NCBI RefSeq assembly: GCF_014191875.1
Contig: NZ_JACHXD010000023.1
Coordinates: 19,780-83,779 of the forward strand
DNA: 64,000 nt
Source: Pseudoduganella violacea
GTDB taxonomy: Bacteria > Pseudomonadota > Gammaproteobacteria > Burkholderiales > Burkholderiaceae_D
Reading direction: 5' to 3'
Shown here: positions 44,108 through 53,091 of the stretch, in pieces
Layout of the letters: every line of letters begins with the position of its first letter
Numbering within the stretch: position 1 is the stretch's first letter
Notes under the pieces: generated by a model
Told to the model about the DNA's origin: nothing
Database searches by the model: none
What the model saw: only the letters and a program-made list of their open reading frames with translations
Program-made: the position numbers and the translations under genes

Positions 44108-45468
44108 AAGCCACCGAGCTGCTGCGCCAGGCCACCGGCATGAATCTGTCGCGCGCCGTGGTGGACGAGGCGGTGCAGCAGCGCATGGCGCTGACCGGCT
44201 GCCGCGACCGCAAAGCCTATCTGCGCGATATCGCGCCGGAAGAGCTGACGGCGCTGGTGGAGCTGGTGGTGGTGCCGGAGTCCTGGCTGTTCCGCGATCC
44301 GCAAGCCTTTGTCGCGGCGGTCCAGCATGTGCAGCTGCGCGCCGCCGATAGCGCGCGCATGGGCCGGCCGGTGCGCATCCTGTCCCTGCCCTGCGCCGGC
44401 GGCGAAGAACCGTATTCGATGGCGATGGCGCTGGCCGACGCCAAGCTGGCACCGTCGGCCTACAGCATCGACGCCTGCGACCTGAGTCCGGCCTGCATCG
44501 CGCGCGCCCAGCGCGGCGTGTATGGCCGCAACGCCTTCCGCAACAGCGACCTGTCCTTCCGCGAGCGCTATTTCACGCCGCTCGGCGGCGAGCGTTACCA
44601 GATCAAGGCGGAGATCCAGCACCAGGTGCGCTTCCGCCAGGCCAATCTGCTGACGCTCGACGCCACGCGCTGGCAGGGCTGCTATGACGTGATCTTTTGC
44701 CGTAATCTGCTGATCTATTTCGACAAGCCCACGACGCGCGCGGCGATTGGGCGCATCGCCACCATGCTGGCCGACAATGGCATCCTGCTGTCCGGCTATG
44801 CCGAGCTGCCCAACTTCGTGCACAACGGCTTCACGCCGCTGCCGCACCGCCAAGCCTTCGCCCTGCGCAAGGATGACAGCAGCCCGGCCGCCGCCGGCGG
44901 CAAGCCGGCCTGGTTCCCGGAGCGGCGCCAGGCGCCGCCCTGCGACGGCGCCGCCATCCCGGCGCGCGGCACGCCCACACGCCGCAGCTCGGACGTGGCG
45001 CGCCTGATGCGGCAAAGCCTGGCGCCCGTCGCGCCCTTGCCCGCCGCGCCAGCCTTGCGACCGCCTGCGCCGATGCCGCGCGCCACGCGCGCGCAGCCGG
45101 TGGCGGCGGCGACCGCAGTGGCGACCGCGGCGCCACCACCCACGCCGGCCGCCGCCGACGCGCTGGCCGAGGCGCGCCGCCTGGCCGACCAGGGCCGCGT
45201 CGACGACGCCGCCGCCGCGTGCCGCCGCTGGCTCGAGTACGCGCCCGATTCGGCCGAAGCCTATTTCATCCTTGGGCTGTTGAGCGAGATCGGCCGGCAG
45301 CCGGAACAGGCCGAGGCGCTGCTGAAACGCTGCCTCTATCTGCAGCCCGACCATTACGAAGCCTTGTGCCATCTGGCCCTATTGACCGAACAAGGTGGCG
45401 ACCCCAGCGCCGCCGCCACGCTGAAGGCGCGCGCGGCGCGCGTCTACCAGCGCCAGCTGCCCCGATAA
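44104..45468 (+). CDS. wspC: WspC-type CheR methyltransferase with TPR
   Basis: A 454-residue receptor methyltransferase. Residues about 1-265 form the CheR catalytic domain: RILSLPCAGGEEPYSMAMAL is the SAM-binding loop, and DVIFCRNLLIYFDKPTTRAA the following active-site region. A Pro/Ala-rich linker (about 265-365) leads to a C-terminal pair of TPR repeats (SAEAYFILGLLSEIGRQPEQ). This CheR-TPR layout is that of WspC, which keeps WspA methylated. Overlaps wspB by four bases. Confidence 0.92.
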   Translation: MKATELLRQATGMNLSRAVVDEAVQQRMALTGCRDRKAYLRDIAPEELTALVELVVVPESWLFRDPQAFVAAVQHVQLRAADSARMGRPVRILSLPCAGGEEPYSMAMALADAKLAPSAYSIDACDLSPACIARAQRGVYGRNAFRNSDLSFRERYFTPLGGERYQIKAEIQHQVRFRQANLLTLDATRWQGCYDVIFCRNLLIYFDKPTTRAAIGRIATMLADNGILLSGYAELPNFVHNGFTPLPHRQAFALRKDDSSPAAAGGKPAWFPERRQAPPCDGAAIPARGTPTRRSSDVARLMRQSLAPVAPLPAAPALRPPAPMPRATRAQPVAAATAVATAAPPPTPAAADALAEARRLADQGRVDDAAAACRRWLEYAPDSAEAYFILGLLSEIGRQPEQAEALLKRCLYLQPDHYEALCHLALLTEQGGDPSAAATLKARAARVYQRQLPR

Positions 45469-45477
45469 GAGAAGAGC

Positions 45478-46152
45478 ATGACAACTGCGCAAGCCCAAGA
45501 GCTGGACGATTGCTGGAACCGCATAGGCGTGGCGGGCGACCATAGCTGCGCCCGGTTGCAGCAGGCCATCCACTGCCGCAACTGCCCGGTGTATGCCGGC
45601 GCGGCCCAGCATAATCTGCAGCGTCCACTGCCGCCGGACTACCGGCGCGAATGGGCCGAATACTTCCGCCGGCCGGCGCAGGAGGGCATGCGCCATGACG
45701 CCTCCTGCGTGGTCTTCCGCATCGGCGTCGAGTGGCTGTCCCTGCCCACGCCGCTGTTCCTCCAGGTGGCGCCGCAGGCCCAGCCGCACCGCCTGCCGCA
45801 CCGCGCGGCGCATGGCCTGGCGGGCATCGTCAATGTCGGCGGCAAGCTCTATCCCTGCGTCTCGCTGGCGGCCCTGATGGGCATCGACGAGCGCGATACC
45901 CTGGAACGCAGCGGCCACCATATCTTCCCGCGCCTGCTGCTGGTACGCATGGAGAACGAAACCTATGCCCTGCCCGTGGCCGAGCTGCACGGCATCGAAC
46001 GCTATCGCAGCGAAGACATGCTGGCGCCGGCTGCCACCATCAACAAGGGCTTGACGCGCTATCTGGCGGGCGTGCTGCCGCTGCGCGAGATGCAGATCGG
46101 CTGTCTGGACGCCGGCCTGCTGGCCCACCAGCTTGCGAGAACCCTGCGATGA
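45478..46152 (+). CDS. wspD: WspD-type CheW adaptor
   Basis: A 224-residue second CheW-like adaptor with an about 75-residue N-terminal extension containing clustered cysteines (HCRNCPVY), as in WspD of pseudomonads. The CheW fold begins near ASCVVFRIGVEWLSLPTPLF and includes GIVNVGGKLYPCVSLAALMG. A weak GAGAAGAG precedes the ATG, and its stop overlaps wspE by four bases. The Cys-rich extension is a plausible partner surface or metal site, but no role is known to me. Confidence 0.88.
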   Translation: MTTAQAQELDDCWNRIGVAGDHSCARLQQAIHCRNCPVYAGAAQHNLQRPLPPDYRREWAEYFRRPAQEGMRHDASCVVFRIGVEWLSLPTPLFLQVAPQAQPHRLPHRAAHGLAGIVNVGGKLYPCVSLAALMGIDERDTLERSGHHIFPRLLLVRMENETYALPVAELHGIERYRSEDMLAPAATINKGLTRYLAGVLPLREMQIGCLDAGLLAHQLARTLR

Positions 46153-48476
46153 GCCAGCCGGAAGACCTCAGCCAGTTCTCCATGCAGGATCTGTTCCGCA
46201 TGGAGGCGCAAAGCCAGACCCAGATCCTGACTGACGGCCTGCTGGCGCTGGAGCGCCGCCCGGCCGATGCCGGCGCGCTGGAAGCGATGATGCGCGCCGC
46301 CCATTCGATCAAGGGCGCGGCCGCCATCGTCGGGCTGGATATGGTGGTGCAGCTGGCGCACGGCATGGAAGACGCCTTCGTCGCCGCTCAGCATGGCAAG
46401 CTGCAGCTCACGCCGAACCGCGTCGACGTGCTGCTGGCCGGCGTCGATCTGATTCTGCAATGCTCGCAGCTCGACGGCGAAGGCGTGCCGGCCTGGCTGG
46501 CCGCCAACGGCGCCCAGCTGGACCAGACCCAGACCCGCATCCGCGGCATCGCCTTCCTGCCCGAGCCGGTACGCCCAGCCCCCGCACCGGCGCCAGCGCC
46601 CGTGCCAGTACCGACGCCGGCGCCGGTCAGCGCAGCGCCGCCCGCCGCAACGCCAAGCGCGCAAGCGCCGGTGGCGGCCCCCAGCGGCGACGGCGACAGC
46701 GACAACCCGGCCCCGGCACCAGGCGCGCCGCCGCGCCAATTGGCGCCGCTGAAGACGGCGCAGAACTACGACCGCCTGCTGTCGCTGGCCAGCGAGTCGC
46801 GCATCGGCGCCCACCAGATGCACCCCTTCATTCAGAATATGCAGCGCTTCAAGCGCCACCAGGCCAGCCTGTTCGGCGCGCTCGATGCGCTGCATGACGC
46901 CATCGCCCAGGGCGAGGATGCCTCGCTCAAGGAAAAATCCGTGCTGGCCCAGCAGCGCAGCCAGCCGCTGCGCCAATTCATGCTCGAGCATATCGCCGAG
47001 ATCGAAGCCTACGAGCGCCGCCTGCTGGCCACCTCGAAGAATATGGTGGACGAGGTGCTGATGCTGCGCATGCGCCCCTTCCGCGACGGCGTGCAGCACT
47101 TCCCGCGCATGGTGCGCGACCTGGCGCGCAATCTGGGCAAGGATGTGCGGCTCGACATCCGTGGCGAAGACACCCTGGTCGACCGCGACATCCTGGCGCA
47201 TATGGAAAGCCCGCTCAACCACATGCTGCGCAACGCCGTCGACCACGGCATGGAAACGCCCGAGCAGCGCAGCGCCGCCGGCAAGCCCGCCGTCGGCAGC
47301 GTGGTGCTGGAAGCGCGCCACCGCGCCGGCATGCTGAACATTGAAATCAGCGACGATGGGCGTGGCGTCGATGTCGAGAAAATCCGCCGCACCGTCATCC
47401 AGCGCAAGATGGCGCCGGAGCAGATGGCGCAGGCCATGTCGGCGGCCGAGCTGATGGAATTTCTCTTCCTGCCCGCCTTCAGCCTGAAGGAAAGCACCAC
47501 CGAGATTTCCGGCCGCGGCGTCGGCCTGGACATCGTGCACGACACCATCCGCCAGCAAAACGGCACGGTGAAAATCGAGTCCGAACCGGGCAAGGGTTTC
47601 CGCACCTCGATCACGCTGCCGCTGACCCAGTCCATGGTGCGCGCCCTGGTGGTGGAGATCGCAGGCGAGGCCTACGCCATCCCCATCGTCAAGGTCGAGC
47701 GCGTGCTGCGCGTGCCGCAGAACGCCATCCATGTGCTGGAGAACAAGCAGTTCTTCGAGCACGAGGGCGAGCATCTGGGCCTGGTGCCGGCGGCCCAGGT
47801 GCTGGAACTGGGCGAGCATAACGACGCCCAGGCCGAGCTGCCGGTGGTGGTGATCGGCAACGGTGCGCGCCGCTACGCCCTGGTGATGGATACTATCCGC
47901 GGCGAACAAAGCTTGGCGGTGCAAAGCCTGGAAGCGGTGTTCGGCAAGATGCGCGACATCTACGCCGCCGCCCTGCTCGACAACGGCGAACCGGTGCTGA
48001 TCCTGGACGTGGCCGACCTGCTGGTGTCCATCGACAAGCTGCTGCATGAAGGCGCGCTGCACCAGATGCTGCGCGGCAGCCAGGGCGCGCGCCGCAAGCT
48101 CAAGCGCGTGCTGGTGGTGGACGATTCGCTCACCGTGCGCGAGATGGAGCGCAAGCTGCTGCTGGGCCGCGGCTACCAGGTGGACGTCGCCATCGACGGC
48201 ATCGACGGCTGGAATATGGTGCGCAGCGGTGAATACGATCTGGTGGTGACCGACATCGATATGCCGCGCATGGATGGCATCGAACTGGTGGCCCTGATCA
48301 AGCGCGACCTGCACCTGCACAAGCTGCCGGTGATGGTTGTATCCTACAAGGACAGGCCGGAAGACCGGGCGCGCGGCCTGGCCGCCGGTGCCGACTATTA
48401 TCTGACCAAGGGCAGTTTCCACGACGAGACCCTGCTCGATGCCGTTGCCGACCTGATCGGAGAAGCCAGTTCATGA
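46149..48476 (+). CDS. wspE: WspE-type hybrid CheA histidine kinase-receiver
   Basis: A 775-residue CheA-family kinase fused to a receiver. Domains: HPt with phosphoacceptor H52 (MRAAHSIKGAAAIVG), a Pro/Ala-rich linker (about 140-200), dimerisation helices, the ATPase domain (LNHMLRNAVDHGMETPEQR N-box, SDDGRGVDVEKI G1, GRGVGLDIV G2), a CheW-like domain, and a C-terminal receiver with Asp in VVTDIDMPRMDG. In Pseudomonas WspE phosphorylates the WspR cyclase and the WspF esterase. Four-base overlaps join it to wspD and wspF. Confidence 0.93.
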   Translation: MSQPEDLSQFSMQDLFRMEAQSQTQILTDGLLALERRPADAGALEAMMRAAHSIKGAAAIVGLDMVVQLAHGMEDAFVAAQHGKLQLTPNRVDVLLAGVDLILQCSQLDGEGVPAWLAANGAQLDQTQTRIRGIAFLPEPVRPAPAPAPAPVPVPTPAPVSAAPPAATPSAQAPVAAPSGDGDSDNPAPAPGAPPRQLAPLKTAQNYDRLLSLASESRIGAHQMHPFIQNMQRFKRHQASLFGALDALHDAIAQGEDASLKEKSVLAQQRSQPLRQFMLEHIAEIEAYERRLLATSKNMVDEVLMLRMRPFRDGVQHFPRMVRDLARNLGKDVRLDIRGEDTLVDRDILAHMESPLNHMLRNAVDHGMETPEQRSAAGKPAVGSVVLEARHRAGMLNIEISDDGRGVDVEKIRRTVIQRKMAPEQMAQAMSAAELMEFLFLPAFSLKESTTEISGRGVGLDIVHDTIRQQNGTVKIESEPGKGFRTSITLPLTQSMVRALVVEIAGEAYAIPIVKVERVLRVPQNAIHVLENKQFFEHEGEHLGLVPAAQVLELGEHNDAQAELPVVVIGNGARRYALVMDTIRGEQSLAVQSLEAVFGKMRDIYAAALLDNGEPVLILDVADLLVSIDKLLHEGALHQMLRGSQGARRKLKRVLVVDDSLTVREMERKLLLGRGYQVDVAIDGIDGWNMVRSGEYDLVVTDIDMPRMDGIELVALIKRDLHLHKLPVMVVSYKDRPEDRARGLAAGADYYLTKGSFHDETLLDAVADLIGEASS

Positions 48477-49507
48477 AAATCGCCATCGCCAACGATGTGC
48501 CCATGGCCGCCGAAGCGCTGCGGCGCGTGATCGCCGCCACCGCCGAGCACCAGGTGCTGTGGATCGCGCGCACCGGCGGCGAAGCGCTGCGCATGTGCCA
48601 CGACAAGCGCCCCGACCTGATCCTGATGGACCTGAATATGCCCGAGCTGGACGGGGTGGAGGCGACGCGCCGCATCATGGACGAATGCCCCTGCGCCATC
48701 CTGATCGTCACCGGCCGGCCGCAGGACAATGTGAACCAGGTCTTCCGCGCGCTCGGCGCCGGCGCGCTCGACGTCACCGCCACCCCCATGCTGCAGGGCC
48801 AGCAGGATGGCGCGGCCGCCCTGCTGGCCAAGATCCACACCATCGAAAAGCTGGTGCGCCACAGCGGCGGCAGCCAGGCCATGCAGCCGCGCGGCGCCAC
48901 GGCGCCGGCCGAGCGCCCCGAGGAAGCCATCCACACCTTGGTGGCGATCGGCGCCTCCACCGGCGGCCCGGCGGCCATCGCGCAAATCCTGGCCGGTTGG
49001 CGCGCGCCGCGCGGCTGCGCCGTCGTGGTGGTGCAGCACATCGACGAGAACTTCGCCGACAATTTTTCCAAGTGGCTGGGCGAGCAGCTGGCGATGCCGG
49101 TGCGCTCCATCGAACAGCGCGACGAATTACTCTCCGGCACGGTTCTTATCGCAAAAAGCAACGACCACTTACTACTGGATGAAAAGCTACGATTGGTTTA
49201 CGATGCTAATCCAAAGGACTACGCTTACCGCCCCTCGGTCGACGTGTTTTTCCAGTGCATCGCCCGCCACTGGCGCGGCACCGCCTTCGGAGTATTGCTC
49301 ACAGGCATGGGGCGCGATGGCGCCGAAGGCTTGCTGGCTATGCGCCGGGCCGGCATGCACACGGTTGCCCAGGACCAGGCCAGCAGCGCCGTGTACGGCA
49401 TGCCGCGCGCGGCGGCCGAACTGGGCGCGGCCCAGTTGATTTTGCCTCTAGGAAAGATCGGCCCTTTCCTGCGCAGCACAGTCGGCAATGGCAACCATGG
49501 AGCGTAA
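48473..49507 (+). CDS. wspF: WspF-type CheB methylesterase
   Basis: A 344-residue receptor demethylase and negative regulator; loss of WspF in Pseudomonas leaves the system constitutively active. A receiver (phospho-Asp D53 in LILMDLNMPELDG) is followed by the esterase domain with catalytic Ser in IGASTGGPAAI, His in VVVQHIDENF and Asp in LTGMGRDGAEGL. Bases about 49122-49225 (residues around 218-251) show a sudden run of A/T-ending and rare codons within an otherwise GC-rich gene. Overlaps wspE by four bases. Confidence 0.92.
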   Translation: MKIAIANDVPMAAEALRRVIAATAEHQVLWIARTGGEALRMCHDKRPDLILMDLNMPELDGVEATRRIMDECPCAILIVTGRPQDNVNQVFRALGAGALDVTATPMLQGQQDGAAALLAKIHTIEKLVRHSGGSQAMQPRGATAPAERPEEAIHTLVAIGASTGGPAAIAQILAGWRAPRGCAVVVVQHIDENFADNFSKWLGEQLAMPVRSIEQRDELLSGTVLIAKSNDHLLLDEKLRLVYDANPKDYAYRPSVDVFFQCIARHWRGTAFGVLLTGMGRDGAEGLLAMRRAGMHTVAQDQASSAVYGMPRAAAELGAAQLILPLGKIGPFLRSTVGNGNHGA

Positions 49508-49552
49508 AACAAGCCGGCGCGGCAACATCCACGTTGAATCGAAGAGAATACG

Positions 49553-50590
49553 ATGTCCGATGTTTTCACCGCCGCGGCGGAGCAAGAGCAAGAGCCGGCA
49601 GTCACCGCCTTCAAGGTCCGCGTCCTGCTGGTGGACGACCAGCTCATCATCGTTGAAGCCGTGCGCCGCATGCTCAGCGACCACCCCGATATCGAGTTCC
49701 ACCATGTGACCGATCCGCAGCAAGCCTTCGACACGGCGCTGCTGCTGCAGCCGACCGTCATCCTGCAGGATCTGGTGCTGCCCGAGGTCGACGGCTTCGA
49801 CCTGATCCGCCGCTACCGCGCCCACGACATCCTGCGCCACATCCCCGTCATCGTGCTGTCCTCGCATGAAGACCCCAAGCTCAAGGCGCACAGCTTCGCC
49901 ATGGGCGCCAATGACTATATGGTCAAGCTGCCCGACCGCCTGGAAGTGCTGGCGCGCGTGCGCTACCACTCGGCGGCCCACATCAACCGCCTGCAGCGCG
50001 ACGAAGCCTTCCGCTTCCTGCGCGAAAGCCAGCAGCGCCTGGCCGACGCCAATATCGCGCTGCAAAAGCTGGCCGCCCTCGATTCCCTGACCGGCATCGC
50101 CAACCGGCGCCGCTTCGACGAAGTGCTGCAAATAGAGTGGCAGCGCGCCCAGCGTGAGCGCCAGCCGCTGGCGCTGCTGCTGTGCGATGTGGATTTTTTC
50201 AAATGCTATAACGACAGCTTCGGCCACCCGGCCGGCGACCTGTGCCTGAAGAAGACGGCGGCCGTGTTGACCGCCCACCTGAAACGCGCGGCCGATCTGG
50301 CGGCGCGCTATGGCGGCGAAGAATTCGCCATCATCCTGCCCGATACCGACGCCGCCGGCGCGCTGACCGTGGCGCAAGCCTGCATCGCCCACCTGCAAGG
50401 CCTGGGCATGGCCAATCCGGGCGCCCAGCCGCTGGGCGTGGTCACCATGTCGGTCGGCGTTGCCACCATGGTGCCGACGCCCGAACACGGCCCGGCCGAG
50501 CTGATCGCCCAGGCCGACCGCGCCCTGTACGCCGCCAAACGCAGCGGCCGCAACTGCGCGCTCGACGCCGCCAGCCTTACGCCAGCTTAA
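49553..50590 (+). CDS. wspR: WspR-type diguanylate cyclase response regulator
   Basis: A 345-residue REC-GGDEF output protein that makes c-di-GMP once phosphorylated by WspE. Receiver residues about 20-145 include phosphoacceptor D73. A coiled stalk (about 145-175) leads to the GGDEF domain with LDSLTGIANRRRFDE, the active site RYGGEEF, and upstream RxxD (RAAD, five residues before GGEEF), the product-feedback I-site. It starts 45 bp after wspF. Its last 14 bp overlap the tail of the opposite-strand DUF998 gene. Confidence 0.93.
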   Translation: MSDVFTAAAEQEQEPAVTAFKVRVLLVDDQLIIVEAVRRMLSDHPDIEFHHVTDPQQAFDTALLLQPTVILQDLVLPEVDGFDLIRRYRAHDILRHIPVIVLSSHEDPKLKAHSFAMGANDYMVKLPDRLEVLARVRYHSAAHINRLQRDEAFRFLRESQQRLADANIALQKLAALDSLTGIANRRRFDEVLQIEWQRAQRERQPLALLLCDVDFFKCYNDSFGHPAGDLCLKKTAAVLTAHLKRAADLAARYGGEEFAIILPDTDAAGALTVAQACIAHLQGLGMANPGAQPLGVVTMSVGVATMVPTPEHGPAELIAQADRALYAAKRSGRNCALDAASLTPA

Positions 50591-51218
50591 AGCGCTGGCG
50601 CCACAGCAGGATGGCGGTCACGGCAAACCACAGGAAGTAGCCGGCAAAGCCGATGCGCTGGCCCCAGCCGGGCAGCAGATCGGCGCCGGCGCGGAAGGCC
50701 GCTTGCCAGCCGATATTCAGCAGCACAAAAGCAAGGAAACAGGGCGTGAGCCGGCCCCAGAACGTCCAGCCCAGCTGGCGCGAGAACAGCGGTCCCAGCC
50801 AGCATAAGGCCAGCGCCCACAGCAGGCCAGAGCCCATGGCGCCGACGGCATGGGCGATGGTCAGGGCCGAAGCATAATCCTCCGGGTCGAGCGGAAAGAT
50901 GCCGGCGGCCGCCAGCATCAAGCCCGATCCCATCAACAGCATGGGGCCGGTGCGCCGGCGCGCCAGGCGCATCAAGGCCAAGGCAAACCAGGTCAGCAGC
51001 AGCCCGGGCACGATAAAGCCCAGCAGATTAAAGGCCCAGGCGGACGGCGCGCCCAGCGCCCCCAGCTCGCTGACCGCCTTGCGACCATGGGCATAGCCAT
51101 CGGTCCGCAGCGCCGCAAAGCCGATCAGGCTGGTGAAGAAAAACAAGCCAGCCAGAACACCTGCCAACCATACAAGCGCACCTTGCCGGACGCTCGGAGG
51201 TGCCATCGTCTTTTTCAT
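50577..51218 (-). CDS. DUF998 family membrane protein
   Basis: A 213-residue protein with about six transmembrane helices, matching DUF998: the family features ELGALGAPSAWAFNLLGFIV near residue 50 and GIFPLDPEDYASALTIAHAVG near residue 105 are visible. Function is unknown; some relatives sit beside lipid or sugar genes. Its 3' end lies inside the last 14 bases of wspR, so the two transcripts overlap tail to tail. The start at 51218 has no strong ribosome-binding site; the next candidate is in-frame ATG 51206 (MAPPSV). Confidence 0.8.
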   Translation of the reverse strand: MKKTMAPPSVRQGALVWLAGVLAGLFFFTSLIGFAALRTDGYAHGRKAVSELGALGAPSAWAFNLLGFIVPGLLLTWFALALMRLARRRTGPMLLMGSGLMLAAAGIFPLDPEDYASALTIAHAVGAMGSGLLWALALCWLGPLFSRQLGWTFWGRLTPCFLAFVLLNIGWQAAFRAGADLLPGWGQRIGFAGYFLWFAVTAILLWRQRFKLA

Positions 51219-51315
51219 CGCCCATCCTTATTTTTTGTCAAAACGATGCTAGCACATGGACTTTCAAAAGCAAATCAAGATATTACCCAAGGGGCAATTA
51301 TTTACGCCAAAAATA

Positions 51316-51344
51316 TTGACAATCCAAAAATATTTTTATATAAA
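51316..51344 (+). promoter_or_regulatory. Near-consensus sigma-70 promoter of AT-rich island
   Basis: TTGACA (51316-51321), a 17-bp spacer, and TATAAA (51339-51344) form an almost perfect housekeeping promoter pointing at the TTG-started gene. Transcription would start near 51351, leaving an AT-rich leader of about 130 bases. Confidence 0.75.
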
Positions 51345-51483
51345 TGCAATCTTATGTTTTCTTTAATTGCAAGCAACCATTTTCTCCCGGCCGCCAGATA
51401 TTTGAAAGCATTAATAGCTTGAAATGTGAATTTTCAAAATATCACCTTTCACAAATGATCATTGGTTTTTCAGGAGAGCTTTC

Positions 51484-52749
51484 TTGCATAAAAAATTAAC
51501 AATCTGGCTATGCGCCATAATCTTATTCAGCATGAGTATGCCCACCTTTGCTCAGAAGGGGATTCAACGCCATGTCTTTTGGCAGTCGGGGCTAAATGTG
51601 AAAATTTGCCAAGAGAAAACACCGAGTCGCGCTTGTGAAGAAACCGAAATGCCGGCGGAATTAGGCTCGATTAAGCAAGTAATCGTTGGAAAATTTACGC
51701 GAATGTCCAACACAACTTGGATAGCGGTTAGCAGCAAAGGTTTTGCGTTATGCCTCTTTGGCAACAACTCGCTGACCACCGCTTGCAGACGAATTGCCGT
51801 CCCTAAAAATGTCTCTGAGTATGAAATAGAGTCTATTGATGGCATGCTGTTTTTTGGCCATAAGAAAAAGTCGGGGGCTGAGGCGATAGAGGCAGAACTG
51901 AGCTTTGGAAAACAATTCATACTGGCCTTAAATGCTGCGGCCCAAGTCTTGGAAGAAGATGCTCGGAAAAATGATGTCAGCAGTGTAGGGCGCGCCAATT
52001 TGACTGCAAGAATGAGCAGCACGCACATCAACTGCAGTAAATCAGATTGGCTGCAGGGCAACTGCGATGCACAAACCCCTGACCTCCCCTACCCCTATCC
52101 GGACCCGGAGCGTGAGCCCGACAATCCCGGACCAATCGATGTCGTCATTGTCCCCGGCAAGGTGCCTTCACCGGATCCGATTCCGCTCCCCGAACTTCCA
52201 CCAATACCAAATGTCGCATGGGCATCCCAATCGGGCTTTTACGTACATCAACGAGCAACTTATTTAATGATAGGTAAATATTTATCCCAAGCAGACATTG
52301 ATACCCTAGCCAGAGCACATGTTGCCGCTGACTCACCTCAATATCAAACACCTGCCTCAACTCATCGTCATGCCATGCGACGCGAAGGGCAATCTACTGC
52401 GGAAGCCAAGATTGAAGCAACGGTATTTGTACGAGCTCAGTTTGAGCGTGCATGGAATGCTCCCAGCAGAACAGATGCTTTATATGAATTCGGGCTCGCC
52501 TTACATGCTATTCAAGACTCGACTTCACCAAGCCATAGCGGCTTCCAATTGTGGACTGGACGAGAAACCAAGTCGGAGTTGGCCGATCACGTGAGTAAGG
52601 AGTTAATGAATCCTGGGCAAGGCAGCGCCCTATTCCGGGCAACACAAGAAGCATGGAGGTGGTTCAATGATGGTAAGCTGCCGAGCGGTGATCTATTCAG
52701 CTTTGGATGCGATGGATGCACGCCTGGCAACGCCACAGGAACCCTATGA
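51484..52749 (+). CDS. Secreted zinc-dependent phospholipase C-like protein
   Basis: A 421-residue exported protein (signal peptide about 1-23). An N-terminal domain (about 25-195) is joined by a Pro-rich linker (200-243) to a C-terminal domain whose metal-ligand pattern fits zinc-dependent phospholipase C/P1 nuclease enzymes: H341-x3-D345-x5-H351 in ALHAIQDSTSPSHSGF, then H369-x3-E373, close to the Bacillus PLC ligand spacing. Start is TTG 51484 with AGGAG seven bases upstream. The gene is markedly AT-richer than its neighbours and begins an AT-rich island. Its stop overlaps a small membrane protein (ATGA). I read it as a possible secreted membrane-damaging effector, but this is inference. 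Confidence 0.65.
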   Translation: MHKKLTIWLCAIILFSMSMPTFAQKGIQRHVFWQSGLNVKICQEKTPSRACEETEMPAELGSIKQVIVGKFTRMSNTTWIAVSSKGFALCLFGNNSLTTACRRIAVPKNVSEYEIESIDGMLFFGHKKKSGAEAIEAELSFGKQFILALNAAAQVLEEDARKNDVSSVGRANLTARMSSTHINCSKSDWLQGNCDAQTPDLPYPYPDPEREPDNPGPIDVVIVPGKVPSPDPIPLPELPPIPNVAWASQSGFYVHQRATYLMIGKYLSQADIDTLARAHVAADSPQYQTPASTHRHAMRREGQSTAEAKIEATVFVRAQFERAWNAPSRTDALYEFGLALHAIQDSTSPSHSGFQLWTGRETKSELADHVSKELMNPGQGSALFRATQEAWRWFNDGKLPSGDLFSFGCDGCTPGNATGTL

Positions 52750-53054
52750 GATACAGATACGTTCTTCCCTCGCTCGCTTTAGTGTACCCATCACTTGCGT
52801 ATGCGAGCGGAAATCCGGCGATATTATATTTCTTCGCCCTTGGCGGCATCCTACAAATTGCCGGACTCATCCTTATCCTCAAGGACAACTCCGGCCGACG
52901 CCCCCTACAAGCATGCCTCTACATTGCCTTTTTCTTACTGGGCTGGTTTTGGTGGCTAAATCTGCGCTCGCCAACAGGCGGTTCGGCTGATTGGTTATTT
53001 ATAGGGCTTCCAGTCGCCTTCATTATTGGGAAACTTGCCTTCCGCCGCAAATAG
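52746..53054 (+). CDS. Small membrane protein coupled to PLC-like gene
   Basis: A 102-residue protein with about four hydrophobic segments (about 5-18, 22-46, 55-72, 81-96) and a basic end (FRRK). The ATG overlaps the stop of the upstream PLC-like gene by four bases, so the two are translationally coupled. The gene shares the low GC content. It resembles no family that I know. The coupling, size and topology are what one expects of an immunity or anchor protein for the exported partner; an alternative is an unrelated small protein. An upstream in-frame ATG at 52707 lies inside the previous gene and is less likely. Confidence 0.6.
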   Translation: MRYRYVLPSLALVYPSLAYASGNPAILYFFALGGILQIAGLILILKDNSGRRPLQACLYIAFFLLGWFWWLNLRSPTGGSADWLFIGLPVAFIIGKLAFRRK

Positions 53055-53091
53055 GGCAACTCGGTACAGGCGGCGCGGGAAATCGCGCCGC

